Source: Nemertoderma westbladi
Lineage: Eukaryota; Xenacoelomorpha; Nemertodermatida; Nemertodermatidae
Reading direction: 5' to 3'
NCBI GenBank assembly: GCA_032718475.1
Contig: JAUCBJ010008137.1
Span: 23,753-87,752, forward strand
DNA: 64,000 nt
In this document: in pieces, positions 1 through 10,745 of the stretch
Position numbering within the stretch: position 1 is the first letter of the stretch
How the letters are laid out: every line of letters begins with the position of its first letter
The notes under the pieces: model-generated
What the model saw: the letters and a program-made list of their open reading frames with translations, nothing else
The model's database searches: none
Told to the model about the DNA's origin: nothing
Translations under genes and position numbers: made by a program

Positions 1-58
1 AGCACTTTACAACTTTAGAGGACATTACAGCATTGTATTGGCCTGTACATTTAAATAA
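1..58. repeat. R-family repeat fragment
   Basis: The first bases match a segment found again near 4925-4975, 9440-9488 and 10100-10160, and reversed near 54660-54740. They include the words ACAACTTTAGAGGACATTA and TTGGCCTGTACATTTA. The copy is cut by the window edge. Confidence 0.75.
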
Positions 59-159
59 TATATTATATACACCCCCGCACGGGGTAAATTTGAGTACAGT
101 AAACATATTAAAATAACGCTGAACGGCAGTCAATGACTAAAATGTAAATAATATAAAAG

Positions 160-2869
160 TTACTGGGAGGCGAGAGAGGTCAGCGAGGGACAGTTAGCGC
201 AGCTGAGGGCGTGATGCCGGGTGACGCACGGGAGGTGGCAATATTTACAGATACAATCGGGTGAGAGGGGATGGAATGGTGTTGCGTTTCCACATATGAG
301 ATGGTGGAAGCCATGGGCGGTGGCTCGGGTCACGTGGTGTCGGTTTCTTTGTCCGGCCATTTTCCAGAACGAACTGGAAAAGCCGGGGCTGTCTCTATAC
401 GATTCCGCATTGAAGTTCTCGTCGCGATTCACGCCGGAAGTCCTGGTATCTCGTAATTACATCAGCCGTGAAGGAGTTCGGATGTTTGGAAATCACAGTC
501 GCCATAAATGGTTTTTGTTTAACTAAATTCAGAGCGAGAGTAGAGGAGGCCGATGTATGAAGAGAGAGCATTCTTTTTATGTGGGTATTCTTTATTTTAT
601 CAAATTCTTTGAGGTTCGCTAAGGTGAGGTATTTGCCGATACTGGTTTTAAGGTAGAGTGCTGCAGGAGCCAATTTCATATTGAATATTTGTATGCCAGT
701 TTCAATGGAGAGCAGGGGTAGATGGTTGAGGGATCCGATAATAGAATAAGCGCTAATTTTATTTTGTTGAATGTGTTCGGAGAAGCAGAGGGATGGCTGG
801 AGGATTAGACCAAGATATTCGTAGCGGTTTACTATTTCTAGAGGTGTTCCGTTGTAGTGGAATTTGTCAGTGCGGGCTAGGCGCCCGGCTTTGCGGAATT
901 TCATTATATTTGTTTTCTTTAAGTTGACGGTCATTCCGTTTAATATGCACCAGTCGTGTAGAACGTCGAGGGCGTGTTGGAGTTCCTCTCGGTCGTCGGA
1001 GTACAGGACGAGGTCGTCAGTGTAGAAAATAAGTTTGACATTAATAAGACAATTAATACCGTGTGGGCGAGATCGGTGATAAATATAATGAAACAAGTTG
1101 GAGATAGGCAGTTGCCTTGCAGTATTCCACGGAGTTGCTTTATGACGTTAGTTAGCCGTAGGCCGTCATAGATTCGAATTGTCTAGGATATCTTTTATTA
1201 TGTCATATGTTTTCCCTTTAATTCCGAAGTTATATATCTTGTAGAGGAGAACTGCTCTGCTTACGAAGTCGAATGCTTTCCGGAAGTCCACGAAAGCAGC
1301 GAACACGAATTGTTTGCCGTTTCCAGGGCGCCGGAACGATGAAGAAATGTCGGAGAGGAGTTTCTCTACTGCCTGGCGAGTGGATCTCCCTGGTAGAAAT
1401 CCGTATTGAACATCAGGGATTAGGTGTATTACTTGTTGTATTATACGCTTGTTTTGTATCGAAGTAAATATCTTTAAGAGAACCGATAGTAGGGGAATTC
1501 CTCTGTAATTATCGGGATCTGTTACTGCTCCTTTGCCTTTGTAGAGTATTTTTATTATACTCTGTTTCCATAGCGATGGCATTCTCCCAAGGTTTAAGCA
1601 CACGTTAAATAATAGAGTTAGAGTAACTAATATAAACGGGGCTGCGCTCTTTAAATGTTCGTTAAATAAACGGTCAGGGCCGCATGTTTTATTGTTGGAG
1701 GAGTCGTGCAAGGCGCTAGAGACTTCCTCTGCGGAGATGGGCTCGTTGAACCATTCTGCTGAGGCTTTCTCATTGGCCGATGAGTTCGGGACAATTGGGC
1801 AGTCAGGGGGAGTATTGGGGTTGCCGACGAGGTTAGAGAAATGGGATTCCAGGATTGTTGATTCAATTGGAGCAGCTCCACCAGATTTGGTTTCTTTGAA
1901 TAGGAGCCATGGTTTAGTCTCGGCTTTCTCCAGTTTCTGTATTAGAGAAATATCCTCGAATTGTTGGCGTTTCGACTTTATTAATTGTTTGTATTGCTTT
2001 TGGAGGTCCCAGTATTTTATGTTGTGGTTGCTAGATTGTTTATGGATTCGCATAGCCGATATTAATGTACATTTGAGTTCGCGGCAGTCGGCACCAAACC
2101 ACGGTTTACTGGAGTTTTGTTTGGTATTTCTGGGGATGGTCGAGTCTGTCAGAGTTTGAGACAACAGCGAAGTGGCTGTCGACTATGTCGCCGAGTGAAA
2201 GAGCATAGGTTATTCCTCCAGATAGTATATTCGGGTGTGACTGGAGTGTATTTGTGTTTAATTTCCGTCGGAGCAACGGGGGTCGTGTGTCAATGTCAAT
2301 GAAAGGATCAGGAATGGAAATATTAGATTGTATAGATATATAGATTGATATATAGATAGATTGTATTGCATTGCATTAGATGTATGTCGGTATGGTTGAG
2401 TCATTCAGTCGGATGAAACCCAAATTACTCAGATAGTCACTGACTTTGGAGCCGCGGTCACCAGAGTCAATGCGACACGACAGTTCAGGTCGCCTCCGAT
2501 TATAATAGTTTTATTTGGATCGGTGTGGGCGAGAGCATTCGCCATCGTAAGGATGACATCCTCTACTGCGTTCGTAGGATCGAGATAGAAAAGTAGGATG
2601 TTGGTGGACCGTATGTCGACTATCATAAATTGTTCGTGTTTTCTTATCAGGGAAGGGTCTAGGTTCGGATTACATAAGACAGCTAAACCACACATTGGAC
2701 GTCCTCTAGTTAGCTTTTTGCAGGTTGGATAAACGCGTAATAATTTTCTATTGAACTTAGGGTAGACTTTGTGTAGAATGTTTCTGCTAGCAGCAGAACA
2801 TCCTCGTTGCCAGGGAACTCGTGGGCGGGCAGGTGGTCCAGTAAGAACTGCAGACCCTCCACATTCCAC
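160..2869 (-). pseudogene. LINE-1 ORF2: endonuclease, reverse transcriptase and C-terminal zinc knuckle, decayed
   Basis: This is the catalytic ORF of an APE-type non-LTR retrotransposon, broken into several frames. Reading on the minus strand, 2869-2429 holds the end of an endonuclease domain with IIIGGDLNCRV. Next, 2164-1166 holds RT fingers and palm with NYRGIPLLS, YGFLPGRSTRQAV and AFVDFRKAFD. Then 1096-395 holds the catalytic box as YTDDLVLYS, where families usually have F/YADD, and the RT thumb. A shift near 420 leads to 160-432, which carries C-x2-C-x7-H-x4-C (CKYCHLPCVTRHHALSC), typical of ORF2 ends in I/R1-like clades. At least three frame breaks make it non-functional. The clade is not settled. 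Confidence 0.8.
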
Positions 2870-3427
2870 AGCGAGAGTTTAATCGACCCGGCTAGGTTTA
2901 CTATAGCGGGGGGTGGCTGGGGGGGGGGGGGGGTTGTAAATTGCCATCCCCTGGTAGCGAGGTGGGTTCGGGTGCGTCCGTCGCAGCAGCCATCGCCTTG
3001 TTACGAGGATATGGCGATTCATATGGCTGGCGTGGCCTCGCGCCGTAACGGGTGCGCTCCTCGTCGTTGAGTCGGTAGTTGCGGATGGTGATGCCGTCGT
3101 CCCAGTTGGTTGGATCCATGATGGCCTCCCGGCCCGTCTGCTCACACAGTATATGAAAACTGGCGAATGCAGAGCCGGGCCTCGGGGGAATGGGGATAAC
3201 CTCATCGAAAGCGAGCTCTTCCTGGGTCAGATAGGTGAGATCTCTTCCGCAGTGACTGAGGGATCCAGTCGTCCGATATGCACATGAGCCTTTCTCGGTT
3301 GCTGCGGGGGAGGTTTACCAACGCGTAGTGTTCCACCCACCTTGGTGCCCCGCAGCATTTGACTGCAGGGAAGGCGAGAGCCGGGTGAGGAATTGAACGG
3401 CGGTGCTGATGGAACAACGGTAGAGAC

Positions 3428-3479
3428 TGGGTCGGCGGTATTTCTTGGCATCCGAACAGGAGCCGCAGCAGGGGCAGTA
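3428..3479. repeat. 52-bp target-site duplication, copy 1
   Basis: This sequence repeats at 4456-4507 with one mismatch (C at 3475, T at 4503). The pair flanks the LINE-2 fragment exactly, so it is read as its target-site duplication. It is long for a LINE. Confidence 0.85.
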
Positions 3480-4455
3480 ATACTACTAGGATCGGCATGC
3501 TGCATTGCAGTTGCATTTTTAAGAATGCTTGCCGGCTTGTCAACAAAATTGCACCGCCACAACTCCCTATCACCCATGACATTTGCTAGATCATCCGCAT
3601 CTTTAAGGCCAGTGTCCTTTAAGATGCGTCTCAAGAAAGTCATGGGCTGTCCACCATGCTTATTCACTCCATGAGGCTGCCAAAGTACAAGATTATGCAC
3701 TGGCTGGTCCTCACGGCGAAAGCAATGTCCTGCAAAGCGGAGGCGATTTTGTTCTAGTGTCAAGCTTGGGGGAACCAATGAGACACCTCCAATGTTATAT
3801 AGTGTCTGGTTGGAGATGTGTGCATTGTACTTGACACAATGAACCTGGCGTAGCATTCTTGTGAATGTGCCATCCAGATATTTGGTGTCCTCAGCAGTTA
3901 GAGCCCAGCATGGACTCCCGTAGAAGAGTACTGGAACTACTGCTGCTCTAAATAATCGGACCTTAAGTTTCCGATTAATTCTCGGTGACTTCCAAATCCT
4001 GGAAAGCCTATTCAAGGCTGCTCATGCCTTTCCCTTACGTATTCGAAGGTCCTCACCTGACTTCCGGATCCATGATCCCAGGTAACAGAAGTCGTCCACA
4101 TGCTCAAGCATACCATCCTTTGAGCTTATGCTCATCCGATCAGAGACTTGCTGAGGACTTTCAAAGTTAACTGGTCTTTCTGGAGTTAATAAAAAGACCA
4201 ACACTAGAAGCAGCAAGTTCTAATGAGCTGAGGAGCTGTTGGGCTCCCTCTAATGATTCTGAGAGTACTCCTAAGTCATCAGCAAAGTCTAGATCAGTTA
4301 GGTACTTGGCAGGATTTCCTCGACTTCTGGAGCCAGTAGGTGGAGTTATCATCACCCCATCATCATTATAATGATCTAAGGACATGCGTAGAACATAGTC
4401 AACCACAATAATGAACAAGAATGGTGCAAGTGTGTCTCCTTGTGAAGTGGTGAAG
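3480..4455 (-). mobile_element. 5'-truncated LINE-2 copy nested in LINE-1 ORF1
   Basis: Minus-strand coding sequence here matches the C-terminal part of the longer LINE-2 copy at 19630-22645. It includes the catalytic box LDFADDLGVLS, the stretch WKSPRINRKLKVRLF and the end LANVMGDRELWRCNF. The 3' end is the LINE-2 tail, with GCATGCCGATCCTAGTAGTA on the minus strand. At the 5' end the match stops after the codons for QGD, and a few filler bases precede the duplicated target. Truncation removes the endonuclease and most of the RT, so this copy cannot move itself. Confidence 0.85.
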
Positions 4456-4507
4456 TGGGTCGGCGGTATTTCTTGGCATCCGAACAGGAGCCGCAGCAGG
4501 GGTAGTA
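4456..4507. repeat. 52-bp target-site duplication, copy 2
   Basis: Partner of 3428-3479, lying in LINE-1 ORF1 just beyond the truncated 5' end of the LINE-2 fragment. Confidence 0.85.
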
Positions 4508-4829
4508 GCATCTTGTCCAATGGGCAGAGAGCGAGACCAGGCACCGTGTTCGGGACGATAGCCGTGGTTAGCCGATTTCTGTCGTAGGAGTTCGTTCTTC
4601 GATGATATCGAGTCACCCTCTGCCTCTGCGAGTTTCCCAAGGGAAATGGTAAACATCGAGGACATCGCAAAGAGTTTTTCGGTTACGAACTTTTCTTCCT
4701 CTATGGTTACGCTTTTCTTTTTCATAAAAGACAGCACGAGCTTTAGGATGTCGTCCTGAATGGATACAAACTTGTCTGCATCCATTGTTATGTAGATAAT
4801 TAAATAAAATAATTTAGTAAAAAAAAAAT

Positions 4830-5217
4830 TGTATTGCCCTGTACATTTAGTATTGTATTTAATTGTTTTATTCCAAAATTGTAACATGACTCAACGCCGT
4901 TAGTATTAACAGCGAGTTGTTATTTAGCACTTTACAACTTTAGTACAGCATTGTATTGGCCTGTACATTTAGTATTGTATTTTGTGTTATTGTTTACGTG
5001 GTAACCCATGACGGTGTTAAGTAATGTCCACTAAGGGGACATTACTTAACGCCGTCATTGGATACCACGTAAACAATAGGTGGAAATGTACCCGACAGCC
5101 AGATAGGCCTACTGCATTACCTACCGGTAGGCGGGTATACCTATTAATATCCAGTAGGGCCTAGCTATATTATTATAACATGGCTCCAAACGCCACCATA
5201 AATATTTATAATATTAT
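4830..5217. repeat. R-family repeat copy with a long foldback
   Basis: It contains the R words found at the window start and at 9380-10289, then a near-perfect inverted repeat (4989-5029 with 5037-5077, about 41-bp arms, 14 bp perfect at the loop). After that comes the segment with ATGGCTCCAAACGCCACC, which recurs right of element A (33165-33190) and reversed near 54540. The stretch 5120-5150 is an uninterrupted version of the site where element A inserted in another R copy. Confidence 0.75.
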
Positions 5218-5756
5218 TTATTATATTTATTGCAATATTTTTAACAGCATTTTGTTGAATTATATAATATTGTAGTAATTTATATACCGGTATCAATTTG
5301 GTTAACATTCAATACAGCTCCTACTCTAGGCTTAGTCAAATTATTATCTGATGATACAAACATGAATTAATTATTTCAAAATGATCTCAAAGTCTTACAC
5401 CACGGGCACACATGGAAATGCCAGGGTTTGGGGACGGCAGCCCCCAACCAAAGAAGCGGGGTTTGGGGGCAGTCTCCAAGAATAATCTCCAGGTCGTGGG
5501 TCAGCTAAAGTAAACACTCGAAATTTCAAACGAGAAATCATCTCAGATCTTCCTGGTGAACACAAATGCGTTGGAAGAACATCAACGACTATTGCCCAAC
5601 ATTCATAGGACCGTCTGACGGAATTTAACTTCATCGTATAACTTACATTGACCTTCACCATTTATCCCGTCTGCTGAAATTAATTTGAAGTCTTTGATAT
5701 TCATTCCCATTCATCTTAATTCCCTGCAAGACGATTGACAAAAAAAAATCGCGTAA
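5218..5756. other. Unassigned spacer
   Basis: AT-rich to 5390. A short stretch at 5440-5475 then has repeated GGGGTTTGGGG and CAGCCCCCAAC words. No coding region, RNA gene or element end could be supported. Confidence 0.4.
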
Positions 5757-6857
5757 AAAACCAAATTTAGATTTAGAATCACGGCGGCAGAAAAGATATA
5801 TGTCAATATCAACAGAATTAGAAGTAATCTTAAGAAGGCTTCTGCCCATTACATTAGCAAATCGCTGTCTACTGTACAAGAGATTACCTGTGGTGTACCG
5901 CAAGGTAGTATATTAGGTCCTCTGCTTTTTGTATGCTATGTAAATGATATGATAAGTAGTATAGATCCCGATTTTAAACTGATTTTATATGCCGACGACA
6001 GTGCTCTTATTTTCTCTCATAAAGATCCTATCCATATTTCCCAAAAGTTAAGTGCAGTTCTAGAATCCTGTAATGAGTGGTTGGTTGATAATAAGCTATC
6101 CATTCACTACGGTAAAACTGAAAGTATTTTGTTTGGTTCCAAAAGAAAGTTAAAGAAGGTAACTAAGTTTGAAGTCACTAGTAATGGACATAAGATTGAA
6201 AATAAAAAGGAAGTTAAATATTTAGGCGCCACATTGGATAACTGCTTATCAGGAGAAAGTACAGTGAAAAATATTTTCTCGAAAGTTAACAGTAGGCTTA
6301 GGTTTCTATACAGAAATAAAAATAGTTTGAACACCGACTCCCGCAAGTTACTTTGCTCTTCTTTAATACAGTGTCACATGGACTATGCGTGCTCTTCTTG
6401 GTATGAAGGCTTAACCAAACAGCTTAAATGTAAATTACAAGTAGCTCAGAATAAAGTAGTACGATTTATTAAAGACTACAAACCTAGGCACCACCTAACT
6501 CCAGATGACTTTTCTGAATCTGGACTACTTAACTTAGATAGTAGAGTTAAGCAGCTACGCCTTAACCATGTGCATAAAGTGTATAATGGTAAATGTCCCA
6601 ATTACCTAAAACAAAAATTCAACAGAGTACGCGATACACACTCTTACAGTACCAGAGCTAGTGCTTCAAACTTCTACCTCCCGAATTGTAAATCCTTTGA
6701 ATCTGATACTTTCTTTTTTAACGGCATAAAAAATTGGAACGCTCTGCCTAATGAAATTAAAAACCTAAATAATCAACATTCTTTTAAATCTGCAGTTAAA
6801 TCTCATCTCCGTGTGCAATGTAAAAATAGGTACAATAGTCCTACAGTAAGTTATTAG
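5757..6857 (+). pseudogene. CR1/L2-like LINE, C-terminal half of RT ORF
   Basis: One open frame runs from about 5757 to the stop at 6857. It includes the RT motif CGVPQGSILGPLLF near 5890-5930, just before the usual ATG-like position 5949, then the catalytic box LILYADDSALIF, then the RT thumb and the C-terminal part typical of CR1/L2/Daphne-type elements (YACSSWYEGL, FFFNGIKNWNALPNEI). The frame is intact, but the endonuclease and RT fingers are missing, so it is a 5'-truncated copy. A stop at 5754 closes the frame upstream. Clade placement is by motif appearance only. Confidence 0.8.
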
Positions 6858-7186
6858 TTTATTAATTATTTACTATTTATACTGTAATTACGTTTTATAA
6901 TAAAATTGTTCTGTACATTACATCTTTATCGTTGAGTCGGGCATTGTCACGCTCTCGGTAAAGTTGTACATGTACATAGTGTAATTACGTTTTATATTGG
7001 TTTTAGGTTAGCGTAGTGTAATATTGTATTTGTAACCAAGTAACATAAAGGACCCCCTTGGAAATAAGCTGCAAAGCTTTAGGGGTAATCCTATATGTTA
7101 TGTTGGACAATACCTTTATACCGGTACATTGTTTGGTGTATTTGTTATTGTTTTTACATAATGTATAAATAAATCTATCTATCTAT
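6858..7186 (+). repeat. 3' UTR and ATCT tail of the CR1/L2-like LINE
   Basis: After the stop codon comes AT-rich sequence with a stem-loop region at about 7053-7085 (CCCCTTGG ... AGCTTTAGGGG), a form usual at CR1/L2 3' ends. It ends in a short ATCT microsatellite at 7170-7186, read as the element's 3' tail. Confidence 0.65.
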
Positions 7187-8579
7187 GTTCTTACCTTTAG
7201 GACAAATTAGGAGCATTAAAAGAATCCTAAATGAAAGAATACAATCCCATAAAAGGAAATTTGAGGACCAAGATCTGATAAACCGCAACTTGAAACAGTT
7301 ACGGAATTATGCAAAAAGTTACATTGTTGGCCCGCGATCTACTATTGCAGTCATGAAAGACAGCCATGGTAGTGTAATTACAAAAGATTCTGATAGAATC
7401 TATTTAACGAAATATTTTCCGCTAATTTTTTACCATTGGCGATGGATCAGCCAAACGGTTTTGACAATCTGTCGGAAATCAACTTTACTTAGGAAAACAT
7501 CCTCAACGTACTAAGAAGGAAACTGTCCCCAAACGAAGCCACCAGTTAGTCACGACAATATCGATGCTGTACTCCTCAACAAGTTTTGCTTCATCCTCGC
7601 TGCTCCACTCGGGCGACTATTCCAGCAATTCTTTAACACGAGAACCGTTCCCTCTTTATGGAGTGATGCAACCGTTATTCCGTTCTACAAACACGTTGGA
7701 TCACCCTCTGATGGCCTAACACCATGTATCGCGGAATATCGCTAACGTCACTTCTAGTGAAAACAATGTAATTTATAATACGCGACCAGCTACTGGACTA
7801 ATTAATATCTATGAGAGCTATAACCAAAAACTAGCACGAGTTTCGTAGGAAAAAATCTATATTAACCTAGCTGTTCAACGGAATGGAGAATAAGAAACTT
7901 GGGTAAACCAGTTGATATCCTGTACACCGATTTTAAGCGAGCCTTTGATCGTGTTTCCCATCCCATCCTTAACTTATCTGCAAACTCAAAAGCTATGGGA
8001 TCGATGGTAATCTTCGAGCATGGTTGGAATCATTTTTTTCTGGTGGCACCCAAAGGACAAAAATCAATGTTAAGTTACCGCCTGCAATTTCGGAAACCAG
8101 TTGGGTACCGCAGTATAACAGTGTTACCCCATATAACACTGTTATTCGTCCTGTTCATCAATGACATGGACTAGTATTAAGCTTTTTCCAGATGACACCA
8201 AACTCTACAGAGGAATCCTTACAGCCAGTGGCGAGCAGATCTTGCAATCCGACATTGACCCTATATGGTCGGTGACATGGAACTACATCTTAATCTTAAG
8301 AATTGTCATGTTGTCTCCTTGCAATCTCTTTCATCCGAGCGCATTGCTTCGTTCACTATGAACGGCATCACTCTTACCAATAATCCTTCCTGTCGCGACC
8401 TCGGTATTGAAGTATCAGCCGACTTACTGTTCAGCGAACACATACAAACGATTTCCGGTAAGGCCAGAAAGATATGTTTTCAAATACGGCGAGCTTTTGG
8501 CGCTGTAACACAAATTTTCAAAATCAACTTATTCAAAGTGAAGAACCACTGGAAATTCGTAAAATTAAAGCTGACGTAA
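7187..8579 (+). pseudogene. Heavily decayed LINE RT
   Basis: Pieces of one RT are spread over all three plus frames. In order these are a linker (SIKRILNERIQSHKRKFED), palm sequence (LYTDFKRAFDRVSHPIL), FINDMD, a mutated catalytic box (LFPDDTKLYRG, where FADD is expected), and the post-RT stretch CRDLGIEVSADLLFSEHI. Many stops and shifts mean it is an old copy. It resembles Jockey/CR1-type RTs and starts immediately after the ATCT tail of the previous LINE. Confidence 0.65.
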
Positions 8580-9379
8580 CTAAAATTAATTACGATTAAT
8601 AATACAAATGAAATTTTTAGTCTGTCTCAATAACATTTACTATCCCTACGATGAATTAGTTGTATCCAACAAAATCATTTTTCTGTGCGCTTTATAAATA
8701 TTTAGAACAACCTTATCATACAATATAATTATATCTCCCACTACAAACATTTAGAACCTCATTAAGTTCTGTCAATTTAATACAATATTGTAAGGGTTCA
8801 TGGAAAACGTCTACATGTATGTTGTACACAATTGGGACTATAGCTGATTGATATATTTTAGTTGGTTAAATTATTTGAACTGTCATCTATGCCACCGTAG
8901 TCATTAATATTTACAGGAACTACTAATTACACTTATATTTTATCTTATATTAAATTAATTTATGTATTTGCATTCTGTGGTGCCTCACGGGCATGGCTGA
9001 GTTCCAGTAATATAATTTTTATTGAGTACACGAATTATTACACGAAATATTAGTGTGTTTTTACTGCTATTGTGTTCCACTGCTCTTTTCACATTTTATG
9101 AAATAAAAACGTATGTTATAGTTATTAGTTGGGTTTACTATAATAGAGATTAGTATAGAACAGTAGGTTAGGTATAGTATCTCTTCTATATAACTCATTC
9201 GTAATTCAAACTGCAAAACAAATAATAAAAACTTTAACGAAATACTTGAAACCATAAAAAATAGCTAAATATTTACGAAATTCATATAGATATGGTGATG
9301 GAGGTCCTTAGTTATTTTGTGAAATAAAATTAAATATTATATTTTTTACACACAGTATTTCCTACCCACGACGCGGTAA
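8580..9379. other. AT-rich spacer
   Basis: No coding potential or recognisable element end is visible. Short ORFs here are AT-rich chance frames. Confidence 0.4.
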
Positions 9380-9589
9380 AGTGTTTTATTCCAAAATTGT
9401 AACTTTACTCAACGCCGTTAGTATTAACAGCGAGTTGTTATTTAGCAATTTACAACTTTAGAGGACATTACAGCATTGTATTGGCCTGTGGGGCGAGCCA
9501 CGAAGTTGGCGGAGCCTTAGCGAATTGACACTGTTAGGGGGTGGGTCAATTTATGCAAATAGTTGTCGTCGTCGTCGTCGTCGTCGTTG

Positions 9590-9621
<32 letters not shown>

Positions 9622-10289
9622 GTCGTCGTTACGATTTTGACATGCTAATAACTTTGTCGGATTTAAAGCTGCCAAGTTGAAAATTTGTAGATATCAATAT
9701 GAGCAAAAGTTGAGATTTTTGAGAGACTTTCAGACACCATCAGTGCAATGGTCTCCCGCTAGAGGGCCACATGTCTAAACATTAAATGCCCTCCCATTTC
9801 TTTGCTTTTAATCCGTTTAAGCTGAAACTTGGCAGATATGTATTAGACCATTAGCTGTGACTTTCAAAGGAGGCGAATCCATCTGCAGTTCTCCAGTCTG
9901 CCGCTAGAGGGCCAACGTGACAACGACAACTATTTGCATAAATTGACCCACCCCCTAACAGTGTCAATTCGCTAAGGCTTCGCCAAATTCGTGCTGCGCG
10001 AAGTCCCCACTTCGTGTACATTTAGTATTGTATTTAATTGTTTTATTCCAAAATTGAAACATTACTCAACGCCGTTAGTATTAACAGCGAGTTGTTATTT
10101 AGCAATTTACAACTTTAGAGGACATTACGGCATTGTATTGGCCTGTACATTTAGTATTGTATTTGGTGTTAGTAGTTAAGTAATGTCCCCTTAGTGGACA
10201 TTACTTAACGCCGTCATTGGTTACAACTTAAACAATAGGTGGTATTTGCCTGACAGCCAGATAGGCCTACTGCATTACCTACAGGTAGG
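9380..10289. repeat. R-family repeat copy split by a MITE
   Basis: The R words start near 9380 (TTATTCCAAAATTGTAAC) and break at 9489. They resume at 10015 exactly where they stopped (GGCCTGT then ACATTTAG). A second R unit follows from about 10040, with the palindrome near 10176-10210. The copy ends at the element A insertion point. Confidence 0.8.
9490..10014. mobile_element. 525-bp inverted-repeat element (MITE), copy 1
   Basis: The two ends are inverted repeats of about 75-80 bp. Both inner parts read TTAGCGAATTGACACTGTTA followed by a G5-rich stretch and CAATTTATGCAAATAG. The outer right end has an extra small palindrome around CGCG. The interior has a GTC microsatellite (9563-9629) and no ORF. 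Flanking TGT on both sides (9487-9489, 10015-10017) fits a 3-bp target duplication inside repeat R. A near-identical copy lies at 25630-26145. The superfamily is not assigned. Confidence 0.8.
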
Positions 10290-10294
10290 CGGGG
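10290..10294. repeat. Element A target-site duplication, left (CGGGG)
   Basis: CGGGG here and at 33126-33130 flank the two LTRs. The joined flanks match an empty R copy near 5125-5150, which supports a 5-bp duplication as expected for BEL/Pao integration. Confidence 0.85.
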
Positions 10295-10421
10295 TATAGA
10301 ATTATATTCCCTAAATGCCGTGGATTTTCAAAATTTTATTTTTATTCGAATTAACTTTGTAAAGATTGCCTTGAGTTCTCATTCGTATTGGTTCTATCAT
10401 TTGTACATCTATCGGTCAAGT

Positions 10422-10508
10422 GGTTCAGTAGCTCAGTTGGTAGAGCGTTGGAAATTATATGTGTAGTAGGTATTGAGTTCAAATCCTAGTAAGTGCGAAT
10501 TATTTTTT
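10422..10508 (+). promoter_or_regulatory. tRNA-derived Pol III module inside the LTR
   Basis: A perfect A box (TAGCTCAGTTGG, 10429-10440) is followed after 36 bases by a good B box (GTTCAAATCC, 10477-10486) and a T6 terminator (10503-10508). The D-arm is well formed (GCTC...GAGC). No proper anticodon stem or acceptor pairing could be drawn, so this is a tRNA-like relic rather than a functional tRNA. The same module is at 31437-31523 in the other LTR. Confidence 0.7.
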
Positions 10509-10565
10509 GTGTAGAATTTCAACTCATTTAAATTAACCGCTACAAATTAATTGCATTTGTCTGTA

Positions 10566-10745
10566 CCAATGAGACTGTAGTTATTTGATTGTAACCAATG
10601 TCGTGCAAGTTATATATTAGCTGGACCAATAGCTATCTTTAAAACCCCGTTAGAACCCATAGAACAATCGAGAATTTTCTCGATTGATTGCAGCACAAAT
10701 TTAGTATATAAAGGTGCGATTCGTTCATTAGTTATCAATCAGTCT
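10566..10745 (+). promoter_or_regulatory. Element A LTR core promoter
   Basis: Three CCAAT boxes lie at about 10567, 10596 and 10626. They are followed by a perfect 10-bp dyad (CAATCGAGAA, TT spacer, TTCTCGATTG; 10665-10686). A TATA box (TATATAAAG, 10705-10713) has an initiator-like TCAGT about 35 bases downstream (10739-10743). Spacing suits Pol II initiation near 10736-10741. The same block repeats at 31581-31760. Confidence 0.65.

Larger units (their letters stand above)
2879..4785 (-). pseudogene. LINE-1 ORF1, split by a nested LINE insertion
   Basis: The ATG at 4785 opens a helical, acidic N-terminus (MDADKFVSIQDDILKLV). The frame runs into proline/alanine-rich sequence and is then interrupted by the LINE-2 fragment at 3480-4455. 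After the insert it resumes with the same residues (PAAAPVRMPRNTADP), continues through a basic stretch and an RRM-like start (HVHIGRLDPSVTAEEI), and ends in a proline run coded by C15 (minus strand) at 2919-2933. It lies directly upstream of the endonuclease ORF, as expected for ORF1 of a two-ORF LINE. The RRM reading rests on a short stretch and is tentative. Confidence 0.65.

Noticed and set aside
10422-10508. A functional tRNA gene
   Set aside because: The A and B boxes are good, but anticodon and acceptor stems do not pair, and it is part of an LTR. Kept only as a tRNA-like module.
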